DNA of 64,000 nucleotides, from NCBI RefSeq assembly GCF_028288465.1, contig NZ_JAQBNR010000069.1, positions 62,001 through 126,000 on the forward strand, in the 5' to 3' direction. The number at the start of each line of letters is the position of its first letter. Position 1 is the first letter of the stretch. A program made the position numbers and the translations under genes. The notes below the pieces were generated by a model, which made no database searches, was not told where the DNA came from, and saw only the letters and a program-made list of their open reading frames with translations. This DNA comes from Ferruginibacter sp. GTDB lineage: Bacteria > Bacteroidota > Bacteroidia > Chitinophagales > Chitinophagaceae. Positions 32,979-42,054 of the stretch are shown here, piece after piece.

Positions 32979-33887
32979 CTAAAACAAACTTTGTTGTTGC
33001 GAGACGAAGGTTGGTTTTGGCAATTTTAATCCACACGCTGCATTCAGCTTGTCAACCAGGTAAACTGTCAGCTCGGGTGATGTTGCTTCGTTGTGCATGT
33101 GCATGAAAAAGTATATTTCGTTTACCCCTTTATCCAGCCATTGTTTCATGCGGTTTACCCATATATCAATTCTTGTATAATCGGATGCATGTAAGCTATT
33201 GCCCACGTATCGTATAAATGTTTTGGCAACGGGCAGATGCATGTGTGCACAATCTCTTCTGCCGCTGGCATCTGTAATTACTGCGCCCATATGGAGCTGC
33301 CGCAACGTGGTAAAAAATTCTTTGGAGATGGTGGCATTGGCAAACCATTCCGGGTGGCGAACTTCCACAAAAAATTGAAACGCTGTTGGCAGGGAATGCA
33401 GGTAAGCAAACAATTCGCTTTTCCTGGCGGGTGAAAAAGATTTACTTACCTGGATGAAGATGGGGCCCAGGTTTTTGCCAAAGGTCTGTACACCTTTTAA
33501 AAACTCAGTCGTCAATCCTTCTTTTCCTTTGAGGCCTCCAATATGTGTTACACCTTTGTACATTTTAGGACAAAATAAAAAGTCTTTTCCGGCAGCCTTA
33601 TCTGCCCATTTTTGAATGGTATCGGTTCCATATAACTGGTAGTGCGTGGCATTTAATTCAATGCTGTTATAATGCTGCACATAGTGTTGCAGAAAATCTT
33701 TTTCTTTTGTTTTGGGTGGATAAATTTTGCCCAACCATTCTGTGCGTCCCCATTTAGCGCAGCCAATGTATACTTTTGGATTTTTAACCGATGCGCCACT
33801 TAATATGGCATTATTAAAAGCCGGATCTGCCGGTAAGCTATAATCAACCTTGTCCAATTCATTTTTCGTTACAAGTCCAAATTCCAT
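32979..33887 (-). CDS. DUF72-family protein
   Basis: 302 residues, TIM-barrel-like DUF72 with KVYIGCAKWGRTEWLGKIYP at the start, FFVEVRHPEWFA in the middle and YFFMHMHNEATSPELTV towards the end. The biochemical role of DUF72 is not established. The C-terminus VSQQQSLF carries QQSLF, the same type of clamp peptide as five other products of this island. It converges on umuC, 43 bases from its stop. Confidence 0.9.
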   Translation of the reverse strand: MEFGLVTKNELDKVDYSLPADPAFNNAILSGASVKNPKVYIGCAKWGRTEWLGKIYPPKTKEKDFLQHYVQHYNSIELNATHYQLYGTDTIQKWADKAAGKDFLFCPKMYKGVTHIGGLKGKEGLTTEFLKGVQTFGKNLGPIFIQVSKSFSPARKSELFAYLHSLPTAFQFFVEVRHPEWFANATISKEFFTTLRQLHMGAVITDASGRRDCAHMHLPVAKTFIRYVGNSLHASDYTRIDIWVNRMKQWLDKGVNEIYFFMHMHNEATSPELTVYLVDKLNAACGLKLPKPTFVSQQQSLF

Positions 33888-33898
33888 AAATAAACTGT

Positions 33899-34615
33899 TT
33901 ATATTTTTTGTTTCTCGATTGTTGTTGTATCATCGCTGTTCCTGAATTTTTCATACAGTGCAATATTCATCATAATCAACAGCATGCCATAAAAAACATC
34001 TTCCATAGGAATAGTATAAATCCGGATGCCGAGGTTCTCTGCATCATTATATAACACCACAGGGATAGCTGTTAAAAAACCATTTACCAAAAGGAACGGA
34101 ATTAAAATGATAGCATACGCTACTAAAAAAAAAGTTGTATTAAAATTCCGGAAGAAATTTTTAAATGCAAACAAGTTGATTATAAACAGCGCACAGAGGA
34201 CAAAAGCCCAGCTGGTGTAAAACCTTTTATAAAACATCAGTCCTGTTATTAATAAAACAGCAGCTAATAACTGCATGAAAATATTGGCCGACCTTTTATT
34301 GGATAGTTGCGGAAAGTAACACTTTATGCATTCGTAAATAAACACACAACAATAAGGCACTACGAAAAAAAACAATACTTCTTCAATGGGCAGGTTGATG
34401 AATTTTATGCCGGTGATATAATTGTCATTAAAGCTCCAGACATTTTTTGCTGTAAAAAAAACATCCCAGGCAATGTAAATTACTGCAGGCAGCAGCATTG
34501 CCGGAAACAGGTATTTCCATTTTTTATAAAAAGCTACCTTCTTATCAAAACTCAATGCCAGCGGCCCGGCGAGGCTGCAGCCAAGAATTAAAAAATAAGT
34601 GTAGTGATTGTTCAA
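33899..34615 (-). CDS. crtY: Lycopene cyclase, fused CrtYcd type
   Basis: 238 residues with about seven transmembrane helices. The two related halves of the heterodimeric-type lycopene cyclase are joined: NLPIEEVLFFFVVPYCCVFI in the first and IPMEDVFYGMLLIMMNIALY in the second, each with the acidic PxE(E/D) motif. It forms beta-ionone rings on lycopene in the cytoplasmic membrane. Last gene of the carotenoid operon. Confidence 0.93.
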   Translation of the reverse strand: MNNHYTYFLILGCSLAGPLALSFDKKVAFYKKWKYLFPAMLLPAVIYIAWDVFFTAKNVWSFNDNYITGIKFINLPIEEVLFFFVVPYCCVFIYECIKCYFPQLSNKRSANIFMQLLAAVLLITGLMFYKRFYTSWAFVLCALFIINLFAFKNFFRNFNTTFFLVAYAIILIPFLLVNGFLTAIPVVLYNDAENLGIRIYTIPMEDVFYGMLLIMMNIALYEKFRNSDDTTTIEKQKI

Positions 34616-34684
34616 TTATTTCGATTGGAAGTTTTTTTGCAAATACATTACTACGCTAAGATAAAAGATCAATAATGAAATGCA

Positions 34685-34716
34685 GTAAAAGCGTGCGACG
34701 CCTGTGAAGTTTATTA
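34685..34716 (+). repeat. Dispersed ~30-bp repeat, copy 6 (GYGACGC variant)
   Basis: GTAAAAGCGTGCGACGCCTG then TGAAGTTTATTA. The core GTGCGACGCC and TGAAG match the copy at 11.2 kb. Confidence 0.5.
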
Positions 34717-34742
34717 GTAAATCAACTGTTTGGCCAAAAACA

Positions 34743-35219
34743 TTATTGAGCGTTTCTTAATTTATCGGCCTTCACTTTTTGCCAATATTTTTTTGCCACG
34801 AACAACATACCAAAACTTTCGCCTTCGTATTTATCCATGTGTTTGTGGTGCATTTTATGCGCCCAGCGGATGGTGCGGATGTAGGTATTGTTGCTGCGGG
34901 TAAACCATTTAAACCGCTGGTGAATGATGACTTCGTGCACTACAAAATAGGCAAAGCCATACAAGGCAATGCCAAAGCCAATTGCGGCTGCGGTATATAC
35001 CTGGTGCTGCAGGCCGAGCATAATGCACAACCAGCTTGGTATGGCGAATATCAAAAAGAAGGCATCATTTTTTTCAAAAAATCCGGGCTTCGGCTGGTGA
35101 TGATCCTGGTGCAGGTACCACAAAAAACCGTGCATGATGTACCGGTGCGTAAGCCAGGTAATCCCTTCCATTACAAAAAAGGTGACCAGTGTAATTGATA
35201 TAAATAAAAGCCAGTGCAT
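34743..35219 (-). CDS. crtZ: Beta-carotene hydroxylase CrtZ
   Basis: 158 residues from the ATG at 35219 (MHWLLFISITLVTFFVMEG); the longer frame to 35366 adds a leader that overlaps the previous gene and is unlikely. The four His clusters of the membrane di-iron hydroxylases are present: HRYIMHG, HQDHHQP, HEVIIHQRF and HKMHHKH. It adds 3-hydroxyl groups to beta-rings. Confidence 0.94.
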   Translation of the reverse strand: MHWLLFISITLVTFFVMEGITWLTHRYIMHGFLWYLHQDHHQPKPGFFEKNDAFFLIFAIPSWLCIMLGLQHQVYTAAAIGFGIALYGFAYFVVHEVIIHQRFKWFTRSNNTYIRTIRWAHKMHHKHMDKYEGESFGMLFVAKKYWQKVKADKLRNAQ

Positions 35220-35230
35220 GGTGTAAAATA

Positions 35231-35920
35231 TTATTTCAAAAAAGTGCGGAGTAATAAAAAAAACATCACTTGAATTAGTAACAAATTTACGGCAAATTTG
35301 TTTTGCTTGTTGAATGTACAAAAGTGGAAAACCGCCAGCAGCAATGCGCCGATGGCCAGCCAGCACATATAATTGTACATGGGAATACTGTCATCCTTCC
35401 ATTGCCAGTAGCCGAGTTTTACCGCCACCGGTTCTATCAGCCAGTCGAACAAAACGGCCAACGTGGCGCCATCGGCAATTACCGATATACCTTTTAAAGC
35501 GATCGGTGGTGCTTTGGTTTCAGTGGCTAATTTGTGGATGATATTATTTAAAAAAGTGTGGATAGCGATACCGCAACAATACACTACAATGAGCCAGTTA
35601 ATACCGATTACAACCGGCACCTGTTGCCATTTAAAACCGAGTACATCGCCATAGCTGTAATTACCAAACAACAGCCCGGTGTTTACGCCGATGACTTCGA
35701 CTGCAAAGCCAGCAATAAAAGTTACCACCGCGAAGAGATAGAAATACTTGTTCTTTTCCTGCTGCGTCCATACAAGCAAGGTCGCACTCAATAACAAATT
35801 AAACGGCGTGGATTGGATGATGAATGTGCTGTTAAAAACAAGTATGCCCACCAAACCAATTGTGTGAAAAAGGATGGCAATAAAAGTGGCTGCCTGGTAT
35901 TTAGAAATGTTGTTCAGCAA
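35231..35920 (-). CDS. cruF: Carotenoid biosynthesis protein, CruF-type C-1',2' hydratase
   Basis: 229 residues with about seven transmembrane helices. Family marks are FAVEVIGVNTGLLFGNYSYG, then LFDWLIEPVAVKLGYWQW and an acidic residue-rich membrane core. CruF-type enzymes hydrate the psi-end of acyclic or monocyclic carotenoids to the 1'-hydroxy form. With crtD, crtY and crtZ it points to a flexixanthin-type pigment. It starts 2 bases after the crtD stop. Confidence 0.88.
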   Translation of the reverse strand: MLNNISKYQAATFIAILFHTIGLVGILVFNSTFIIQSTPFNLLLSATLLVWTQQEKNKYFYLFAVVTFIAGFAVEVIGVNTGLLFGNYSYGDVLGFKWQQVPVVIGINWLIVVYCCGIAIHTFLNNIIHKLATETKAPPIALKGISVIADGATLAVLFDWLIEPVAVKLGYWQWKDDSIPMYNYMCWLAIGALLLAVFHFCTFNKQNKFAVNLLLIQVMFFLLLRTFLK

Positions 35921-35922
35921 TA

Positions 35923-37413
35923 TCAGTGAGCTTGTTTTGGATGATTGGCTGCAATTAATTCACTTACAATTTTAGCACTCTTTAAACATAGCGGAATGCC
36001 ACCGCCGGGATGCACGCTGCCACCACAAAAATACAATCCCTTTAATGCATTGGAAAAATTTGACGGCCTGAAGAAAGCCGCCAGCTTTGAATTGGAACTG
36101 GTACCATACAATGAGCCCATGTAACTTGCCGTTTGTGATTCTATCATTACCGGGTCGAGCGTTTGTTCTGTCTCAATGAAAGGTTCAATATTTTCCTTCA
36201 GCATACGGTTCAATTTGCTGATCACGTTTTTTCTTACATCCGTTTTTAATTCGTCCCAGCTTTGCCCGGTATTGGCTGGTGCATTCACCATTACAAACCA
36301 GTTTTCCTTTCCGTCGGGACATTGGCCTGCTTCCATTTTCGATGTAATGTTGATGTAGATAGTAGGATCTTCTATCAATTTCTTTTGTTCAAAAATATGA
36401 TCGAACTCCGTTTTATAATCTTTGCTGAAAAGTATATTGTGCAGGTGCAATTGCGAAAATGGTTTGCTGATGCCCCAGTAAAAAATAATGGCGCTGCTGC
36501 TGCGTTCCTGCTTCAATATATTCTTTGCCTCCCGTGCATTGTTGAGTAAATTCCTATAAGTAAAATAAATATCACCATTGCTTATCACCACATCAGCTTC
36601 TTCTTCTTTGTCATTTACAATAACACCCTGCACTGTTTTATCAGCATGCATAATTTGTTGCACCGGTGTATCAAAATAAAACTGCACACCTTTTTTTTCT
36701 GCCAGTTTATGTAAGGCATTGGTGATGCTGATCATGCCGCCATGCGGATAAAATGTTCCCTGGTTTTGTTCCAGGTGAGGAATCAAACTCAGCATGGCCG
36801 GGGCTTTATACGGATTGCTCCCATTGTAGGTTGCAAAACGGTTAAACAGCTGCACCGCCTCCGGCGAAGCAAAATGTTTGCTGTTGTACTGGTTCATCGA
36901 CTTCAGTAAATAATCAAGCCGCAATGTTTTTAATGCAGGAAATATTTTTCTATTAAGCCAGGTGGCTGCCTTGTGTAAAGAATTATTTAAAAATACAGTG
37001 CCGATATTATTGTATAATTTTTCAGCATTCTTTAAATAGGTAATTACATTTTCCGGCGGCTCGTTTAATTGTTCTTTTAGTTCTTTAGCAAACAGCGTTG
37101 CATCGGTATATGCATGCACCACTTTGCCATTTTCATAAAAATATTTACAGGCGATGGCAACAGGTTCGTAAGAAAAATATTGCTCCATCGGCTCATTCGC
37201 CAACGTAAATAATTCCGCGATATTTTGAGGTTGGGTAAACAATGAGGGCCCAGCATCGAAGTGATAACTATCCTGTTCAAAAGCAGTCAGCTTACCCCCG
37301 GGCACACTGTTTTTTTCATACACTGAAACATCAAAACCCTGCAGGGCGAGGCGAATAGCTACAGCCATACCGCCTATACCACTTCCGATAATGATTGCTT
37401 TTTTTTTGTGCAT
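35923..37413 (-). CDS. crtD: 1-hydroxycarotenoid 3,4-desaturase (CrtD-type)
   Basis: About 496 residues from the ATG at 37413 (MHKKKAIIIGSGIGGMAVAI); the longer start overlaps idi. The dinucleotide-binding GSGIGGMAVAIRLALQG and the C-terminal FAD motif GLYFCGGSVHPGGGIPLCL place it in the CrtI-type desaturases. DAGPSLFTQPQNIAELF fits the CrtD branch, and the second desaturase at 39.0 kb fits CrtI better. It would introduce the 3',4' double bond after CruF. Confidence 0.85.
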   Translation of the reverse strand: MHKKKAIIIGSGIGGMAVAIRLALQGFDVSVYEKNSVPGGKLTAFEQDSYHFDAGPSLFTQPQNIAELFTLANEPMEQYFSYEPVAIACKYFYENGKVVHAYTDATLFAKELKEQLNEPPENVITYLKNAEKLYNNIGTVFLNNSLHKAATWLNRKIFPALKTLRLDYLLKSMNQYNSKHFASPEAVQLFNRFATYNGSNPYKAPAMLSLIPHLEQNQGTFYPHGGMISITNALHKLAEKKGVQFYFDTPVQQIMHADKTVQGVIVNDKEEEADVVISNGDIYFTYRNLLNNAREAKNILKQERSSSAIIFYWGISKPFSQLHLHNILFSKDYKTEFDHIFEQKKLIEDPTIYINITSKMEAGQCPDGKENWFVMVNAPANTGQSWDELKTDVRKNVISKLNRMLKENIEPFIETEQTLDPVMIESQTASYMGSLYGTSSNSKLAAFFRPSNFSNALKGLYFCGGSVHPGGGIPLCLKSAKIVSELIAANHPKQAH

Positions 37414-37444
37414 GGTTGAATAAGGATGGGCAATCGCATTGCTG

Positions 37445-37969
37445 CTAACTTGCCGTGTTGCGTTGTGCAAGATACGCCTGTAGTCTTGGAAAGGCTATTT
37501 TAAACCACTCACTGTATTTTTCAGGATGTTGTTGCAAATCTGACTGGATGCTTTCGGTAGATTCATACTGGTACCAGTTTACTTCATCTACATCAGGAAT
37601 AATAATGCCATCGTAAACCCCTGTAAACACGTGATCGTACTCGTATTCGGTAAGTCCGTTATCAAAAGGAGCCTTGTAAATAAATTCAAATGCTTTTTCC
37701 AGTTGTGTTGTAAAGCCCATCTCTTCCTTCAAACGTTTTGCCGCCGCATCAATGATATCCTGGCCCGGTGCCGGATGACTACAGCAGGTATTGGTCCATA
37801 ACAAAGGACTATGGTATTTACTTGCTGCCCTTTGCTGCAACAGCATTTCGCCGTTACTGTTAAAAATAAAAACGCTGAAAGCCCTGTGCAGCAGGGCTTT
37901 TTCATGAACTTCCATTTTTTCCATTGTACCCGTTGGTACATCATTTTCATCTACTAAAATAACATCCAT
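37445..37969 (-). CDS. idi: Isopentenyl-diphosphate delta-isomerase, type 1
   Basis: 174 residues, a Nudix-fold enzyme that converts IPP to DMAPP. Typical residues: LLQQRAASKYHSPLLWTNTC with the active-site Cys, CSHPAPGQ and the Nudix helix AAKRLKEEMGF. It sits between crtB and crtD and supplies the isoprenoid starter for the pathway. Confidence 0.95.
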   Translation of the reverse strand: MDVILVDENDVPTGTMEKMEVHEKALLHRAFSVFIFNSNGEMLLQQRAASKYHSPLLWTNTCCSHPAPGQDIIDAAAKRLKEEMGFTTQLEKAFEFIYKAPFDNGLTEYEYDHVFTGVYDGIIIPDVDEVNWYQYESTESIQSDLQQHPEKYSEWFKIAFPRLQAYLAQRNTAS

Positions 37970-37981
37970 ACAAGTTCCGCT

Positions 37982-38818
37982 TTATAAAATATTGAACTGG
38001 TTTCTTACGCCAGCTTTCGCTACGATTATTACTTTACCATAATCCGGTATACGGATTCTTTGTTCTAAAATATGGTGCGGCGCTGTCTTTTTTATCTTCT
38101 TAAAAAGGGACAAATAATATTTGTACGCTACGTAAACACCGAACCTTGCTTTAATGGGTAACTGAACAATGCCTTCATACGCTCCGGCAAAATCGTCTTC
38201 AATTTCCTGCTCTATCTTCCGCTTCATAGAAGGTGTAAAATTATTAAAATCAACTCCCGGAAAATAAGTCCTGCTCAGGCCTTCGTAATCTGCTTTTACA
38301 TCCCTCAAAAAATTTACTTTCTGAAAAGCCGCACCCAGCAACTGTGCGGAGGGTTTTAATTTTTCATATATCACCTCATCTCCTTCGCAAAAAATATACA
38401 GGCACATTAAACCAACCACTTCAGCACTGCCATAAATATAGGCTTTATATCCATCACAGTCATAGCTCGCTTTGCTAAGATCCATTTCCATGCTCTTAAA
38501 AAAAGCATCTATTAAATGATGTGGTATGCCGTATTTATTTACGGTTATCTGAAAGCTGTGCAGTATTGGGTTTAGGCTGATCTTTCGTTTAATGGCAAGA
38601 TAGGTTTCATCTTTAAATTCATCCAGCAACATGGCCTTATCATGCTGGTGAAATGTATCAACAATCTCGTCAGCAAAACGCACAAACCCATATACATTAA
38701 ATACCGGTGTGCGCATGTTAGGATGCAGTAATTTAATGGCACTGCTGAAAGATGTACTATACATCTCCGTAGTAGCCTTACTACACTGCTGGCTCAATTC
38801 ATGAAACAGGTCTATCAT
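37982..38818 (-). CDS. crtB: Phytoene synthase
   Basis: 278 residues. Squalene/phytoene-synthase motifs: the first acidic patch FVRFADEIVDTFH, YIYGSAEVVGLMCLY, and the second patch QKVNFLRDVKADYEGLSRTY. It condenses two GGPP to phytoene, the first dedicated step. The start MIDLFHELSQQCSKATTEMY fits family alignments. Confidence 0.95.
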   Translation of the reverse strand: MIDLFHELSQQCSKATTEMYSTSFSSAIKLLHPNMRTPVFNVYGFVRFADEIVDTFHQHDKAMLLDEFKDETYLAIKRKISLNPILHSFQITVNKYGIPHHLIDAFFKSMEMDLSKASYDCDGYKAYIYGSAEVVGLMCLYIFCEGDEVIYEKLKPSAQLLGAAFQKVNFLRDVKADYEGLSRTYFPGVDFNNFTPSMKRKIEQEIEDDFAGAYEGIVQLPIKARFGVYVAYKYYLSLFKKIKKTAPHHILEQRIRIPDYGKVIIVAKAGVRNQFNIL

Positions 38819-38855
38819 GCTTCCTAACTGATTTTTTTGGTGATCATTTGTTTTG

Positions 38856-38886
38856 GGTGCATCATCGTTGTGTCACTCACTTATAC
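38856..38886 (-). repeat. Dispersed ~30-bp repeat, copy 7
   Basis: Minus-strand reading GTATAAGTGAGTGACACAAC then GATGATGCACC. It lies in the crtI-crtB gap. Confidence 0.7.
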
Positions 38887-39004
38887 TTATAAAGCCGTAT
38901 TGAACTTCAGCCTCCTGGTGGAAAAGTATTATGATAGCAATCGGATTGAACTACGATCATTCAAACACAACTTCAGTCTCTATAACCAATCAAAGCCGCT
39001 TTTG

Positions 39005-40498
39005 TTAAAAATATTTTACTATTTCTTTTGCAACCACTTCGCCACTTATCAAACAGGGCGGCACTCCCGGACCAGGTACAGTAAGCTGACCGGTGTAAAA
39101 TAAATTTTTTATTTTCTTGCTCCTGCAGCCAGGCTTTAAAACAGCCGTCTGCATTAAAGTGTTTGCCAAGCCATATGCATTTCCTTTAAATGCATTGTAG
39201 TCTTCAATAAAATTGCTAACCGAGTAAGACTTCTTGTAAACAATAGCATCTTTAACTGTTTGACCGATACGGTTTTCATACCGTTCCATAATTTCATCAA
39301 AATATTTATCCCTGAGTGCTTCCGTATCGCCGGTTAAACCAGCCGCAACGGGAATCAAAAAAAATAAATTTTCACATCCTTCAGGCGCTACCGTATCGTC
39401 GCTTGCAGAAGTTACACTTACATAAAATAAAGGCTTTTCCGGCCATTGTGGTTCGGTATAAATTTCTTTTCCATGTACTTCAAAACTGGTATCAAAAAAC
39501 AACGTGTGGTGTAAAACGTTGTCGAGTTTTTTATTCAGACCAACATAATATATCAGGCAGCTTGGAGCCATCACGCGTTTATCCCAGTAAGCATCGCTGT
39601 AAGATCTGTATTGTAGATCTAGTAATTTTGTTTCAACAAAATGATAATCGGCTCCGCCAATCACCACATCTGCATCAAATATTTTTTCTTCCACCTGCCC
39701 TTGTCGATTAGTGGGATTAGCAACTACTCTTTTTGCAAGTCCAGATTCAACATCTATTTTTATAACGTTATGATTGAACTTAAAATCAACACCCAGCTCG
39801 GTTGCGAGCTGGTGCATTGCCTCCACAATTTTATACATGCCACCCCTGGGATACCATGTGCCTGATTTTACATCCGCATAATTCATCAGACTATACAAGG
39901 CCGGCGTATCTTGTGGCAAAGCTCCTAAAAACAACACCGGAAACTCAAGCAGTTGCTGTAGTTGAGGATTTTTAAAATGTTTGCCGATGTGTTTCTTCAT
40001 CGATGTAAAAACATCCAGCCGGAAGATGCCTTTTAAAAGATCCAGGTCTGCAAACTCAGCAATACTTTGCCCGGGTTTATGTACCAGTTTATTGATGCCC
40101 ACTTCATATTTATATTGGGCTTCCTCCATAAATTTGTCCAGCTGTACTCCACTGCCCGGCTCAATAGTGTCAAATAAATTTTTAAGACACTTGTAATCGG
40201 CTGGTATATCCATGTATTTTTCCGGCCAGTAAATCCTGTAGGAAGGATCTAGCCTGTCGAGCTGATAATAATCGCTGACGGTTTTACTAAAGCAATTAAA
40301 AAAGCGCTCAAACACATCCGGCATCCAATACCAGCTGGGACCCATGTCAAAGGTAAACCCTTCTGCATGTAACACCCTCGCTCTTCCACCAGGCATAGAT
40401 TGCTTTTCTACAACAGTAACATTCCAACCTTCTTTTGCCATAAAACAGGCAGCGGATAAGCCGGCAAATCCGCTTCCTATGATGACTACGTTTTTCAA
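39005..40498 (-). CDS. crtI: Phytoene desaturase
   Basis: 497 residues. FAD-binding N-terminus VVIIGSGFAGLSAACFMAKE and MPGGRARVLHAEGFTFDMGP, typical CrtI positions; the C-terminal motif NLFYTGQLTVPGPGVPPCLI is diagnostic. It converts phytoene to lycopene. The 186-base gap to crtB holds a repeat copy, so crtB may also have its own promoter. Confidence 0.95.
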   Translation of the reverse strand: MKNVVIIGSGFAGLSAACFMAKEGWNVTVVEKQSMPGGRARVLHAEGFTFDMGPSWYWMPDVFERFFNCFSKTVSDYYQLDRLDPSYRIYWPEKYMDIPADYKCLKNLFDTIEPGSGVQLDKFMEEAQYKYEVGINKLVHKPGQSIAEFADLDLLKGIFRLDVFTSMKKHIGKHFKNPQLQQLLEFPVLFLGALPQDTPALYSLMNYADVKSGTWYPRGGMYKIVEAMHQLATELGVDFKFNHNVIKIDVESGLAKRVVANPTNRQGQVEEKIFDADVVIGGADYHFVETKLLDLQYRSYSDAYWDKRVMAPSCLIYYVGLNKKLDNVLHHTLFFDTSFEVHGKEIYTEPQWPEKPLFYVSVTSASDDTVAPEGCENLFFLIPVAAGLTGDTEALRDKYFDEIMERYENRIGQTVKDAIVYKKSYSVSNFIEDYNAFKGNAYGLANTLMQTAVLKPGCRSKKIKNLFYTGQLTVPGPGVPPCLISGEVVAKEIVKYF

Positions 40499-40547
40499 AT
40501 TAAGGTAAACCTAAAGCGTTTTATTTTGGTAAAGGAATGGGTAAAAA

Positions 40548-41048
40548 TTAATAACGGGTAATCTGTTCCTTCAATAACTTTCTTGCAAAGTGTATCCGGC
40601 TCTTGATGGTACCCAGGGGCTCGCTCAACATATCTGCAATTTCGTGGTACTTATACCCTTCAAAATACAACATAAAAGGATTGCGAAAAATAGCAGGCAG
40701 CTCATGAACGGCAGCCTGTATATCTTTTAACTTTAAAGCGCCTTCAGCAGCATTACTGGTAGTAACCTGATTATAATTTAACAAAAACTCATTTGGAGTG
40801 CTGTCGAAAATGGTATTTTGTTTTGCCTTGCGCCGGTAATTATTAATAAATATATTGCGCATAATGGTATACAACCAGGCCTTGATATTTGTACCCACAT
40901 TGTATTTCTCTTTATTGGCCAGAGCCCTGTACATAGTTTCCTGCAATAAATCTTTCGCCACCTCATTGTCCCGCGTAAGGGTAATAGCAAAGGGTTTTAA
41001 AAATTCAGTATTGTTAACAAGCAATTGATTGAAGTCTATCGTTGCCAT
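40548..41048 (-). CDS. ECF sigma factor of the carotenoid operon
   Basis: 166 residues. Region 2 is seen at DNEVAKDLLQETMYRALANK and region 4 at YFEGYKYHEIADMLSEPLGT then IKSRIHFARKLLKEQ. The gene lies directly before crtI, 49 bases apart. Sigma factors of this type are often found beside crt genes in Bacteroidota and may drive them. No anti-sigma gene follows, so control is likely at transcription, by the upstream MerR-type regulator and the repeated site at 41.1 kb. Confidence 0.92.
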   Translation of the reverse strand: MATIDFNQLLVNNTEFLKPFAITLTRDNEVAKDLLQETMYRALANKEKYNVGTNIKAWLYTIMRNIFINNYRRKAKQNTIFDSTPNEFLLNYNQVTTSNAAEGALKLKDIQAAVHELPAIFRNPFMLYFEGYKYHEIADMLSEPLGTIKSRIHFARKLLKEQITRY

Positions 41049-41079
41049 CTTAAATTGTTTAAATTGTTATACTGTAAAG

Positions 41080-41152
41080 TTAAACAAATAAAATTGAATA
41101 ATGCACTATTTTTTGTTTAATTTTTTTAACATTTTATTAAACAAATAAAATG
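41080..41152. promoter_or_regulatory. Paired 16-bp direct repeats upstream of the sigma gene
   Basis: TTAAACAAATAAAATT at 41080-41095 and TTAAACAAATAAAATG at 41137-41152 differ only in the last base and start 57 bp apart. An inverted TTGTTTAA lies between them (about 41113-41120). A related inverted motif (TTAAAT..TTTGTTTAA) occurs upstream of the MerR-type gene, about 42093-42110. These are candidate operators for that regulator. Confidence 0.55.
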
Positions 41153-41175
41153 AAGGAGTAATCAGGAAAAGCGGC

Positions 41176-42054
41176 TTACAAAGCGGCGACAAATTCCATC
41201 ACTTCAGGAAATGACTTTTTGAAATTGATATGCGCGGGAATTTTCTTTTCATAAGTATTTGTAAGCAGGCCTGAAATAATAATCGGTGTTGAGTGAAACT
41301 TTTTTGTGATAGCCGAGATAAACTTATCGAAATTAAAATTATGCCCCACAGCGGTGAGATGAGAATATAAGTAGTCTGGCTTTTTTAAATTTACCACATA
41401 CTCAACATCCTGCATAGGTACATTGGCACCCAAATAAATGGTTGAGATACCCCTGCTTTTTAAAAGGTAGTACATAAATAACATCCCCAGCTCGTGATAT
41501 TCACCCTCCGGCAGAAACAACAATACTGTTTTAGTAACTTTCAGAGAGGTAACAATTCCTTCAATACCTCCTATCAGCTTTTGCCGGATGATATTTGTTA
41601 CAAGATGCTCCTGCGCTGGATTTATGTGATTGGTAAGCCACAGAATTCCTATTTTTTCCAGGTAAGGAAAAATAATATCCCTGATCGTTCGCTCAATGCC
41701 CCTCACACGGATATAGTTATCAAGAATGCTTTCCAGTTTTTCAATGTTTAAATCAACCATGCATTGTATTAAATCATGTACAATGCGTTCCTGCTGGGCC
41801 TGTGTCTGAGTTAACGATAATATCTTTTCCCTAACCTCAGCGTCTCCCATCTTGTCTATATGAGAAATCTTGTAGCCATATTTATTTAGTAAGGAGATAT
41901 TAAGGACTTTTTTTAACTCGTCGTTGCTGTAATACCTTATGTTGGTATCCGAACGGGATGGCTTTAAAAAATTGTAACGCTGCTCCCAAATTCGTATGGT
42001 GTGCGCCTTGATACCTGATAAGTTTTCGAGATCTTTTATTGTGAATGAATTCAT
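41176..42054 (-). CDS. MerR-family regulator with cobalamin-binding domain (CarH/LitR-like)
   Basis: 292 residues. N-terminal MerR winged helix: FTIKDLENLSGIKAHTIRIW followed by RYNFLKPSR and RYYSNDELKK. The rest is a helical plus Rossmann-type B12-binding module, with the axial His in LPEGEYHELGMLFMYYLLKS (E instead of D two positions before the His) and STIYLGANVP. CarH uses adenosylcobalamin as a light sensor to de-repress carotenoid genes. Location at the head of a crt operon supports that role. Whether B12 or only an apo form is used cannot be judged from sequence. Confidence 0.9.
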   Translation of the reverse strand: MNSFTIKDLENLSGIKAHTIRIWEQRYNFLKPSRSDTNIRYYSNDELKKVLNISLLNKYGYKISHIDKMGDAEVREKILSLTQTQAQQERIVHDLIQCMVDLNIEKLESILDNYIRVRGIERTIRDIIFPYLEKIGILWLTNHINPAQEHLVTNIIRQKLIGGIEGIVTSLKVTKTVLLFLPEGEYHELGMLFMYYLLKSRGISTIYLGANVPMQDVEYVVNLKKPDYLYSHLTAVGHNFNFDKFISAITKKFHSTPIIISGLLTNTYEKKIPAHINFKKSFPEVMEFVAAL

